Positions 18,257 to 25,938 of a stretch of 64,000 nucleotides of DNA are shown piece after piece. The number at the start of each line of letters is the position of its first letter. The stretch's first letter is position 1. A program made the position numbers and the translations under genes. Source of the stretch: Paenibacillus sp. FSL R5-0766 (GTDB lineage Bacteria; Bacillota; Bacilli; Paenibacillales; Paenibacillaceae); contig NZ_CP150227.1 in the NCBI RefSeq assembly GCF_037971845.1, positions 6,324,001 through 6,388,000 of the forward strand. Reading direction: 5' to 3'. The notes below the pieces were generated by a model that made no database searches, was not told where the DNA came from, and saw nothing but the letters and a program-made list of their open reading frames with translations.

Positions 18257-18325
18257 ATAATACTATATTTTTGAATTTAATATCAATATTTTACTTGTAA
18301 ATAATTTACTTTCATTTAAATTCAA
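18257..18325 (-). promoter_or_regulatory. Promoter and operator-like repeats of the TPR regulator
   Basis: On the minus strand TTGATA and TATTAT are spaced by 18 bp (18281-18286 and 18257-18262). A perfect 10-bp inverted repeat TTGAATTTAA / TTAAATTCAA sits at 18271-18280 (inside the spacer) and 18316-18325, and a TTTAC-TT-GTAAA palindrome lies just upstream of the -35 at 18290-18301. These are good candidates for the receptor's own binding sites. Confidence 0.6.
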
Positions 18326-18343
18326 CATATCTATTATCACATT

Positions 18344-18372
18344 AAAAAAGCCGAACGATATTACGCTCGGCT
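18344..18372 (-). terminator. Terminator after the 265-aa gene
   Basis: AGCCGAGCG / CGTTCGGCT stem with a short loop and six T on the minus strand. It separates the unknown gene from the TPR regulator, so the latter has its own promoter. Confidence 0.85.
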
Positions 18373-18388
18373 AGTTAACATTCTATTA

Positions 18389-19186
18389 TTATTTGCTGAT
18401 TAGAAGCATCTGAGATAGAAAGACATCTGTTGTTGAAAGAAAAAAGACATTTGGAAAATACTTAGCCAGCTTCTTCATCTCTGTACTATCCATAACCTCT
18501 TCTTCCCTCCAACCCACACAATAACATATAAAATAAGGAGCTAAGGCTAGTTGTAGCTGAACAAATTCAATAAATTTCATTTCTTGTTGAGTAACTTCTA
18601 AATCACAGATTTCTGATGTATTCGGCCTATACTGGTAAGTGACATAAGGAGTGTGAATCAATGCTTGCCCTCTTACCCTACTTAAAAAGAACAAAATAAA
18701 TGGATTTAAGCGCCCCTCCGTATACAACGTATGATAACCATCGTATACCTTCTTCATCGAATCTGGATCTGATAAAGTAATCTGAATATGAACCTTCCCG
18801 TTTTTATATGCAACTTGTAGAGAGTCGAAAAGCGTAAGTAGCTTCATGACCAGTTTTTCATTTAATTGACCTTCTAACTCTGGATAGTGTAGTTCTCCTA
18901 CATACTTAGGTTGGTTGGTCCCTGCTTGAAGTTCACCCTGATAGATCATATAGAATTGGAACAAGGCAAACTGTATATCCACATTAGACAAAATAACTTC
19001 TTTTAAATCCTGCTTTTCGAATACAATTTCGTTAAATGCCACTCCACTATCTAAAATTTTTCTAACTACTATCATGTTTTCTTGAATAGAATAAACCTCT
19101 TGCTTCAATACTTCTTCATGCTCTGGATCACTATACAAGGTATTGAGACCACCACTATCTATTTTAAAAAGAGTTTTTTCAATCAT
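18389..19186 (-). CDS. Hypothetical protein, 265 aa
   Basis: Not recognised. The protein is soluble, acidic and without signal peptide. It is rich in aromatic residues (FQFYMIYQGELQAG, HTPYVTYQYRPNT, LAPYFICYCVGWREEEV) and ends FLSQMLLISK. The ATG at 19186 follows AAGGAG at good spacing, so it is probably a real gene. It lies in the A+T-rich island between the TPR regulator and a gene remnant. Such a place would fit an immunity-like or accessory protein, but that is only an inference from position. Confidence 0.7.
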   Translation of the reverse strand: MIEKTLFKIDSGGLNTLYSDPEHEEVLKQEVYSIQENMIVVRKILDSGVAFNEIVFEKQDLKEVILSNVDIQFALFQFYMIYQGELQAGTNQPKYVGELHYPELEGQLNEKLVMKLLTLFDSLQVAYKNGKVHIQITLSDPDSMKKVYDGYHTLYTEGRLNPFILFFLSRVRGQALIHTPYVTYQYRPNTSEICDLEVTQQEMKFIEFVQLQLALAPYFICYCVGWREEEVMDSTEMKKLAKYFPNVFFLSTTDVFLSQMLLISK

Positions 19187-19221
19187 ATCAATTGACTCCT
19201 TACAAAAATATAGTTTTTAAG

Positions 19222-19250
19222 CAAAAGGCGTGTAGCTGTCGCCACACGCC
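19222..19250 (-). terminator. Terminator after the gene remnant
   Basis: GGCGTGTGGC ... GCTACACGCC hairpin followed by TTTTGCTT on the minus strand. Confidence 0.7.
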
Positions 19251-19274
19251 GAATATATAATACTTGTACTAGAA

Positions 19275-19460
19275 TTAGAAATAATGTTCCCAATCAAAGA
19301 ATACATCAGCATTCGACCAACCGCCAGTTAATTTCACAGTCGCGTATCCCTCAACCATAATCATGCTAGTGTCAAAATTAATTTTGATATCACTTTCCTC
19401 AGTAATATTCACAGGGAGTGTGTAATGATCTGCAACCTGATTATGATAATAGCCATTAAT
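19275..19460 (-). pseudogene. 3' remnant of an unidentified gene
   Basis: An open stretch of 61 codons with good protein character (e.g. NGYYHNQVADHYTLPVNITE; TVKLTGGWSNADVFFDWEHY) ending in Phe-TAA. It begins directly after an in-frame TGA and has no ATG, GTG or TTG near its 5' end, nor a ribosome site. The pattern of alternating polar and hydrophobic residues suggests beta strands of an exported or surface protein. I read it as the tail of a gene whose front was deleted or moved away next to fni. A terminator follows it. Confidence 0.55.
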
Positions 19461-19545
19461 TCATTCACGCATGTGCACAACGGGGAATTAAGTGTTCCTT
19501 ATATAAGACGAAACATTACACCTTTTCATAATTCAAATCTTTATG

Positions 19546-20613
19546 TTAACGCCGTTCCACCAGCCGCTCCGTCTGTTTCAAATCCTCAATCCGCCCTGCG
19601 CCAATGCCAAACATCACCGTACGCAGCTCGAATTCGACCTGTTCCAACCGCTCATTCAGTGCATCATCGGAAGCAACTGCGGATTCGAGCAGAGATCGGC
19701 CAAAACCAGCCAGGTCCGCTCCGAGCGCGAGGGCTTTGGCCGCATCCACGCCTGTGTACAGTCCACCGCTGCCAATCAGGGCACCAGTAGGGTTCAACGC
19801 TCGTACTTCCTGAATACACTCCGCTGTCGGAATGCCCCAATCGGCAAAAGCTTCAGCAGCTGCCCGGCGTACCGGGTTATTGTTGCGGTACTTCTCCACC
19901 TGTACCCAGCTTGTACCACCTGCACCGGCTACATCAATGAACGACACACCTGCTTCATACAGGCCTTTCGCCGTCACACCATCGATGCCAAAACCTACTT
20001 CTTTCACGCCAACAGGCACGTCTAACTCGCGACACAAGTGCTCAATCCGTTGAAATAATCCACTGAAGTTGGTATTACCTTCCGGCTGAAAAACCTCCTG
20101 CAACGTGTTCAGATGAAGCACGAGCATGTCCGCACCCGCAATATCCACGGCGCGCTGGAAATCAGCCGTGCTGAAACCATAGTTCAGCTGCACCGCGCCC
20201 AGGTTGGCAATGACCGGGATGTCCGGTGCCCAGCGCCGCACATCGAAGGTACTCGCCAGTTCCGGCTGTTCCACGGCAGCCCGGATCGAACCTACGCCGA
20301 GCGCCCAGCCTCTGGCGTTTGCTACTCGGGCGAGGCGCTCATTGATGGCGCCCGTTGTTTTGCTTCCACCCGTCATCGAACTGATGAGCAAGGGTGTGCG
20401 TACTTTTTTGCCAATAAACGAAGTCTCCAGATGCACCTCTTCAAAATCCAGCTCCGGCAGTGGGTGATGGCGAAACGCAAACCGCTCCATACCGCTGGTT
20501 ACCCCTTCTCCTGCCACATTCTCCTCAAGACAGAGGCGCACGTGTTCCAGCTTCCGTTCTCCCGTAGCCACTTCGGGAAGCAGCCGCTCGCCGGCTCGCT
20601 CTTGTTCATTCAT
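19546..20613 (-). CDS. fni: Type 2 isopentenyl-diphosphate delta-isomerase
   Basis: An FMN- and NADPH-dependent enzyme interconverting IPP and DMAPP, the precursors of carotenoids and other isoprenoids. The 355-aa length is typical. Visible features are ISSMTGGSKTTGAINERLA (FMN/substrate contacts, about residue 80), GVKEVGFGI with the conserved Lys (about 200), DVAGAGGTSWVQVE, and LIGSGGLYTGVDAAKALALG. The start at 20613 follows AGGAGG. It lies just beyond the crt operon, same strand, with its own promoter. Confidence 0.95.
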   Translation of the reverse strand: MNEQERAGERLLPEVATGERKLEHVRLCLEENVAGEGVTSGMERFAFRHHPLPELDFEEVHLETSFIGKKVRTPLLISSMTGGSKTTGAINERLARVANARGWALGVGSIRAAVEQPELASTFDVRRWAPDIPVIANLGAVQLNYGFSTADFQRAVDIAGADMLVLHLNTLQEVFQPEGNTNFSGLFQRIEHLCRELDVPVGVKEVGFGIDGVTAKGLYEAGVSFIDVAGAGGTSWVQVEKYRNNNPVRRAAAEAFADWGIPTAECIQEVRALNPTGALIGSGGLYTGVDAAKALALGADLAGFGRSLLESAVASDDALNERLEQVEFELRTVMFGIGAGRIEDLKQTERLVERR

Positions 20614-20677
20614 GATGAGACCTCCTATGTGAGAATCGTGCGGATCGACAGGATAACCTGCCTGTTCCTAGCTTCTA

Positions 20678-20706
20678 TGTATATAAGTCTTTTGTAAAAA
20701 AGACAA
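20678..20706 (-). promoter_or_regulatory. Likely fni promoter with inverted repeat
   Basis: TTGTCT and TATACA on the minus strand are spaced by 17 bp. The inverted repeat GTCTTTT-GTAA-AAAAGAC (20687-20704) lies over the -35 and spacer and could be a regulator site. The remainder of 20707-20940 shows nothing recognisable. Confidence 0.5.
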
Positions 20707-20940
20707 AACATTTATTAATTAAGCATTACAGCTCAACTCTATCCAGTATAACGTTCCAATCCACCTATTGAAAGGATGCCCCGACACCAAATGTCTCACT
20801 TAAATCACGGAGCACCACTATCTTATGCCTACTCAAAAGCACGGATCTTCCGTCTCAACCTCAAAGCTGGTTAACACGGACGACGAACACGCACTTGGAT
20901 TAACAGATCACATTTTCACTCCATCATCTGCACAACGAAC

Positions 20941-22422
20941 TTATCTCAAGATTTCCGATGCCAATTGCTCACCAACAAGCTGCCCGGACAGCGTCACAAT
21001 CGGTGTGCCGCCGCCTGGATGTGTTGTTCCGCCAACGTACCAGAGTCCTTGTACATCTTTGCTTCGGTTGCCTGGTCGCATGAAGGTCTGCTTCACCGAA
21101 TTGGAGGAGATGCCGTAGATCGACCCTTGATGCGCCAAGGTATCCCGTTCGATATCTCGCGGTGTGTACCGGATCAGCACATTGGATTCATTCAACCCGG
21201 TAATTCCCCGCGCTGCCAACTGTTCCAGCACAAACGCACCGTAACGTTCTGTCTGCTGCTCCCAATTCCACGAATCCGACAAGTAAGGGGCATTAACGAG
21301 AATGAACAGGTTACTGGCTCCCGCCGGAGCCATGCCCGCTTCCGAATAACCGGAATAACAGATGTAGATCGTGGGATCGGCGGGCATTTTGCGGTCACGG
21401 AAAATATGGTCAAACTCCGGTTCATACCGTTCCGGGAAGAAGACCGTATGGTGCAGTAGCGCATCATATTGTCTTCGCACACCCGCCAGCGTTACAAATC
21501 CCGAAATGGATGGCTCATACTTCTGTATGCGCGCATCGCTCATCTCTTTCCGATGTTCCGGTGCGAGCAGCAGTCGATTCACGCTAAGCACATCTCCATT
21601 GGCAACCACCTGGTCGGCTTCCCGGAAACCTTGATCTGTATCCACGCCAGCCACTTTGCCATTCCGAACAACAATCTGCCGAACTTCTATGCCCGTAATG
21701 ATCTGTACACCTTTTTCCCGTGCCAGCCGAGTCATTCCTTCGATCAGTTGATAGGTTCCTCCTTTGACTCCGTAGATGCCCACTTCTGCTTCCACATGAC
21801 CCATCATTGCAAAGATGGAGGGCGATTGATACGGCGATGATCCCACATAGGTCGCGTACCGTCCGAACATAGCCAGCGTATGTGGATGCTGGAAATACGA
21901 ACGCAGTAACTTATCCAGCTTCACCGTTGGCCGCACGCGGAGCAGGCTGCGCAGCATCTGGAGATTGTATTTGTCAGAAGGAGACAGCAGCAACTTACCG
22001 AGAAAATGACGATTAGCTTCCGCATACAGTGCAGCAGATTCATCCATAAACGCATCATAACGAGCCGCATCCTCCGGACTGTACGTCGCGATCTGCTCTT
22101 TCATCCACCCGCGATTGCCTGACAAATCTACCACTGTGCCATCTGCGAATATATTACGCGTGCGGGGCTCTAACTCATATAACTGCACGTAATCTTCCAT
22201 TGCTACTCCCGCATGGTCGAAGACTGAACGAAAGGTGGATGGCATCGTGATTGTGCTCGGTCCCCGGTCAAAATGATACCCGTCCCGCTCAATCTGCTGC
22301 AGCTTGCCACCTACGTGTTGCTGCCGTTCCAGAATGGTTACCTGCACACCTTGAGAAGCCAGTCGTATCGCACACGACAGACCTCCAAATCCTGCACCGA
22401 TTATAATGACGTTACCTCTCAA
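20941..22422 (-). CDS. CrtI-family carotenoid oxidase/desaturase (CrtP/CrtNb-like), third paralogue
   Basis: A FAD-dependent amine-oxidase-fold enzyme of 493 aa. The N-terminal dinucleotide motif IIIGAGFGGLSCAIRLASQG and the C-terminal LWYVGGTTHPGGGTPIVTLS box are complete. GGKLQQIERDGYHFDRGPST is the CrtI/N-type substrate-entry segment. Its position next to the glycosyltransferase and acyltransferase genes suggests an oxidase acting on the terminal methyl of a C30 carotenoid, as CrtP in staphyloxanthin synthesis (inference). It starts with TTG overlapping the upstream stop (TTGA). It is the last gene of the operon. Confidence 0.85.
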   Translation of the reverse strand: MRGNVIIIGAGFGGLSCAIRLASQGVQVTILERQQHVGGKLQQIERDGYHFDRGPSTITMPSTFRSVFDHAGVAMEDYVQLYELEPRTRNIFADGTVVDLSGNRGWMKEQIATYSPEDAARYDAFMDESAALYAEANRHFLGKLLLSPSDKYNLQMLRSLLRVRPTVKLDKLLRSYFQHPHTLAMFGRYATYVGSSPYQSPSIFAMMGHVEAEVGIYGVKGGTYQLIEGMTRLAREKGVQIITGIEVRQIVVRNGKVAGVDTDQGFREADQVVANGDVLSVNRLLLAPEHRKEMSDARIQKYEPSISGFVTLAGVRRQYDALLHHTVFFPERYEPEFDHIFRDRKMPADPTIYICYSGYSEAGMAPAGASNLFILVNAPYLSDSWNWEQQTERYGAFVLEQLAARGITGLNESNVLIRYTPRDIERDTLAHQGSIYGISSNSVKQTFMRPGNRSKDVQGLWYVGGTTHPGGGTPIVTLSGQLVGEQLASEILR

Positions 22423-23567
22423 CTGTACCGCCTACCTTTCCATACATACCCCTTGCCGGAGCGGCCTGCCTGCCAGGAAGCGAGTCCGATGGCAATGACA
22501 CAGGCCATGCTGACCGGTTGCAGAAGAGCAAGCCACCAGGGCTGTCCACCAGCATGATCCGCTGCTCTTTTCACAGCCATACCTAATAATGTTCCTATCA
22601 ATCCATACAGAATGGACACCGAACTACCCGTCATGAGTCCAATAGTCAATCCTAGTGGAGGCGCAATATACATCAGTGTATACATTAACATCGTGCCAAG
22701 CAGCAGCACGTCTTTGCGCCCCATACCTTCGTACATGTTTTTCTTGTATCCGTTCCATACTTCTGCACCATTCTGATACATGCGGGTATTCGTTACGTCA
22801 TGCACGTCTGTCAGCATCACCGGATGACCTGCGCGCTTGACCGCTTTGGCTAGACTCATGTCATCTACCAGATGTGCCTGAATGGCAGCATGACCACCGG
22901 AAGCCTCGTAACTGGAGCGATGAATCAGCAAAAAAGCCCCCGTAGCGGCTACAAACATCGGACTGGATGATCTGCGTATCATAAAAATGGGCAGATGACT
23001 GATGATGGTGAAGACCATCATGGGCACAACAAGCTTTTCCATCCACGTCTTCGTTACCTGATAAGGAAAACCGGTTACCAGTCCCCCGCTCTGCTCACAC
23101 CCTGCCGCAAGAGTCTGCCGAATCGCACTTGGCTCCAAACGCACATCCGCATCCACGAACATGTACCATTCTCCCTTGGCTTCCTGAACCAATCTGTGAC
23201 ACGCATGAGATTTCCCCATCCAGCCCTCGGGAAGATCAACACCATGCAGTAGACGCACACGTGCATCCCGATCCGCAATCGCCTGTACCATGGTCGCTGT
23301 CTCATCTTCGGAGCGATCATCCAGTACTAGCACTTCCATCCGGAATCCCGACGTATCGCTCGCGAGCACACTTTCCAGACATCCTTCGATATGTAGTCTT
23401 TCATTTCTGGCTGGAATCAGCACCGAGACCAGCAGGTCTGGTGGTTGTATTCGGTCTGCTCGGAATAAACGTACTTTGGGCAGACAGGAGACGTTCCATA
23501 GAGCGAACAGCAACTGTATGCCCAATATGCAGGTAAGCACAATCCAGAAGATTTCAGATGCATTCAT
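22419..23567 (-). CDS. Family 2 glycosyltransferase (CrtQ-like)
   Basis: A membrane-associated GT-A transferase of 382 aa. It has an N-terminal helix (residues 5-27), the GT2 core LLVSVLIPARNERLHIEGCL, the LVLDDRSEDET nucleotide-binding stretch, the DADVRLEP metal motif, and HLVDDMSLAKAVKRAGH (the acceptor/base region). Three or four C-terminal hydrophobic helices follow (about 280-370). Within a crt operon it likely glycosylates the oxidised carotenoid, as CrtQ does in Staphylococcus. Start ATG at 23567 is 1 nt after the preceding stop codon. Confidence 0.88.
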   Translation of the reverse strand: MNASEIFWIVLTCILGIQLLFALWNVSCLPKVRLFRADRIQPPDLLVSVLIPARNERLHIEGCLESVLASDTSGFRMEVLVLDDRSEDETATMVQAIADRDARVRLLHGVDLPEGWMGKSHACHRLVQEAKGEWYMFVDADVRLEPSAIRQTLAAGCEQSGGLVTGFPYQVTKTWMEKLVVPMMVFTIISHLPIFMIRRSSSPMFVAATGAFLLIHRSSYEASGGHAAIQAHLVDDMSLAKAVKRAGHPVMLTDVHDVTNTRMYQNGAEVWNGYKKNMYEGMGRKDVLLLGTMLMYTLMYIAPPLGLTIGLMTGSSVSILYGLIGTLLGMAVKRAADHAGGQPWWLALLQPVSMACVIAIGLASWQAGRSGKGYVWKGRRYS

Positions 23568-23568
23568 G

Positions 23569-24330
23569 CTAACGGTTCACCCGCTTTCGTGCCGCATCGT
23601 ATTTTTCACTTGTCGAACGTACATGACGAATCAGTGGAATCGCATCTGGCAAACTTCCCTGCCCCATCCGTATAAGCTCTGATCTATGATCGTCTAACTG
23701 CTGTTCCAGCACATGGCCGAGTCTGGCGGCAATCTCTTCACTCTTCAACGCCTTCCAGTCTTCCATCACAGCCGGGCCTGCCTGCATTGATATTTCCGGT
23801 AGATCATGCTGGACCATCCCATGGCACAAGGTTACCGGTACGGCGATGGCATTCGGAGAACGACGAAGCAACAATCCGATGCCTGGACGGAACTGAATTG
23901 GTCTGGCCTCCTGATGCAGAATTTCTCCTTGCGGAAAAATCCAGACCCTTTTGCCTGAATCCAATAATTCACTGGTGTACTGTAGAGAGGTCCGAATACC
24001 AGACGCACTCTCCTTATTGATCGAATACGCACCCAATTTACGAAAAAAAGCATATTGCTGAAGCTGTTGCTCCTCCATCATCACATAATGATCACCCCGC
24101 GATGTCTGCCTCGCCGCATGATAGAGCAGCAGACCATCCCACCAGGAGCTGTGGTTCATGAAATAGATCACCGGACGAGTCGGTTCAATCGGGGAGTTAT
24201 CCCTGATGTCCACCTGCGGGTCCAGTGACCCTGTGAGCGTGAAGGAGCGGAAGCGCCGACGTAGCAGATAATAGTGATTGTATAAGGAAAAAATATGATT
24301 AAACGGTTTTGATTTTACGGCGCGAATCAT
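23569..24330 (-). CDS. PlsC-type 1-acyltransferase
   Basis: A 253-aa acyltransferase with the HX4D motif NHSSWWDGLLL (about residue 50) and the acceptor motif FPQGEILHQEARPIQFRPG (about 125-143). Family members acylate lysophospholipids or other hydroxyls. Here, in the crt operon, it may add the fatty acid to a carotenoid glycoside, the job of CrtO in Staphylococcus, which belongs to a different family (inference). The ATG at 24330 with GGGAG 9 nt upstream is preferred over 24351. The gene overlaps the previous one by 32 nt. Confidence 0.85.
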   Translation of the reverse strand: MIRAVKSKPFNHIFSLYNHYYLLRRRFRSFTLTGSLDPQVDIRDNSPIEPTRPVIYFMNHSSWWDGLLLYHAARQTSRGDHYVMMEEQQLQQYAFFRKLGAYSINKESASGIRTSLQYTSELLDSGKRVWIFPQGEILHQEARPIQFRPGIGLLLRRSPNAIAVPVTLCHGMVQHDLPEISMQAGPAVMEDWKALKSEEIAARLGHVLEQQLDDHRSELIRMGQGSLPDAIPLIRHVRSTSEKYDAARKRVNR

Positions 24331-25066
24331 AGAGCCAGCTCCCTTCGGCAAGAAGCATCCCTGCTATGGCGATGATAAAGCTGCCCGTAATTCCTTCCTT
24401 TAGAGCAAGTAGGCCGAACAAAAGAATAAACAGCTGATACAACCATTTTGCACGCAGCAATGAGCTACGGTCACCAGGCATGGCCGGAAGGAAGAGGGAC
24501 AGGAATGCACCCATGATAAACCAGCTTATGTAATTGGTCCACGGAACACCGTAGAATCCACCTGGAGCCTGCCATTCCCAGAATCCTCTCGCATGCGCAA
24601 CAGGGTCGAGTACCAGATCAAGAACAATCGCCCAGAACCCGGTCTTCACTGCTCGAAGCAATTTGCCAGTCCAGGTTGAACCGCCGCCACTTAACAGCGC
24701 CGAGTTACCAACCACTGCGATCCAGGCAAAACCCAGCGTAACTGGCACACTGAATAGATGAATCCCGAAGAAGTCTGAGTAAGCATACTCACCAAACGGC
24801 CAATGGGTATGAACCCCTACCCACTCTACGCCCATACCTCCAAGCCAGATGATTACAGAGGCTATCCAGAGTTCGGGTTTCAGCCAGATGACTGACTGGT
24901 CGGACAGACCTGTCCGATTACGCCCTTGGTAGATCAGATCCAGCACATACAATGCGTAGAAGATTAGAAATAAACCATTCGAAAAGGACAATACGTCCGG
25001 CACGCCAATCGTTAGCATCAAGGTAGTTCCAATGACATACCACGCCCAGTAAAGCCACTGGATCAT
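24299..25066 (-). CDS. Carotenoid biosynthesis protein, DUF422/CruF-like
   Basis: A 255-aa polytopic membrane protein with about seven helices. Family signatures include GEYAYSDFFGIHLFSVPVTL and DLVLDPVAHARGFWEWQAPG followed by GFYGVPWTNYISWF. CruF members hydrate the psi-end of acyclic carotenoids (carotenoid 1',2'-hydratase) in other bacteria and archaea. This suggests addition of a hydroxyl later used for glycosylation, though C30 substrate use is not known to me. Its ATG overlaps the crtM stop (TGATG). Confidence 0.85.
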   Translation of the reverse strand: MIQWLYWAWYVIGTTLMLTIGVPDVLSFSNGLFLIFYALYVLDLIYQGRNRTGLSDQSVIWLKPELWIASVIIWLGGMGVEWVGVHTHWPFGEYAYSDFFGIHLFSVPVTLGFAWIAVVGNSALLSGGGSTWTGKLLRAVKTGFWAIVLDLVLDPVAHARGFWEWQAPGGFYGVPWTNYISWFIMGAFLSLFLPAMPGDRSSLLRAKWLYQLFILLFGLLALKEGITGSFIIAIAGMLLAEGSWLYDSRRKIKTV

Positions 25067-25938
25067 CAGGATACCGCCGTTCGGGAGGCTTGATAGGCCA
25101 GCATCGGGTAACGTTTCACAATCGCACCCAGCATCTCCAGTTTCAATTCATCGCTAACATATGCCCGTTTGGTATATACGTCATAATCGTTGCGTTCAAC
25201 GGCGTGCAGAATGGTGGAGTAAAAGGCTGCTGCCAGCTCGATGGAAAACGCACTTTCCGTTGGGTACGTATCCAGACGATCCATGCCAATACGGAACCAG
25301 TTCAATGCTGCAGCTTTTAACTCATGAACAATGGCAATAAAGCGTTCGTCCACGACTCCGTCTTCAAAGTCCTGCTCCGTGTAACCATGCTTCTCCATGA
25401 TCTCCAGCGGAACATACCGGCGCACTCTGGCCCGATCTTCACCAACATCCCGGATAATATTAACGATCTGCATCCCTTTACCCAAAGCAATCCCGTTCAT
25501 GGCTACTTCTGCGCCGTTATCATCCCGCAATACAGGCAACAACATCTCACCTACGGTTCCGGCCACCAGATAACAATAATGCTCCAGTTCCTGCATCGTT
25601 GCATAATGCGTTACTTTAAGATCTGTAAGTTGCCCTTCCATCTGACGGAAGAATGGCCCCTTATCCAGATGAGGAAAACTGCTGAACAACCATCTCAGTG
25701 CTGGCCAGATAAAGTGCCCTTCCGCTACCTCTAGCCGATCAAACAAGTCATGGATCTCGTGAATCGTATAGGGCGAATGTTCCGGCTCGTCTACACTGTC
25801 ATCAATCATGCGGCAGAAGGCATAAATGACATATACCGCTTCCCGACGTGGACTTGGCAGCCCTCTAAAGGCCTGATAAAAAGAGGAAGAACCCTTTTGC
25901 ATCAACTCTTCACACCTGCTCAAAATCGCTTCATTCAT
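25066..25938 (-). CDS. crtM: Phytoene/squalene synthase family (CrtM/CrtB-like)
   Basis: Head-to-head prenyl transferase making the colourless C30 or C40 backbone from two farnesyl- or geranylgeranyl-diphosphates. The 290-aa product has both Asp-rich motifs: YVIYAFCRMIDDSVDEPEH (about residue 37-55) and GKGMQIVNIIRDVGEDRARV (about 162). The start at 25938 (MNEAILSRCEEL) follows AAGGAGATGGGAAC and overlaps the crtN2 stop as ATGA; the long frame up to 26175 is an artefact. No GGPP synthase gene is close, which favours the C30 route (inference). Confidence 0.92.
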   Translation of the reverse strand: MNEAILSRCEELMQKGSSSFYQAFRGLPSPRREAVYVIYAFCRMIDDSVDEPEHSPYTIHEIHDLFDRLEVAEGHFIWPALRWLFSSFPHLDKGPFFRQMEGQLTDLKVTHYATMQELEHYCYLVAGTVGEMLLPVLRDDNGAEVAMNGIALGKGMQIVNIIRDVGEDRARVRRYVPLEIMEKHGYTEQDFEDGVVDERFIAIVHELKAAALNWFRIGMDRLDTYPTESAFSIELAAAFYSTILHAVERNDYDVYTKRAYVSDELKLEMLGAIVKRYPMLAYQASRTAVS

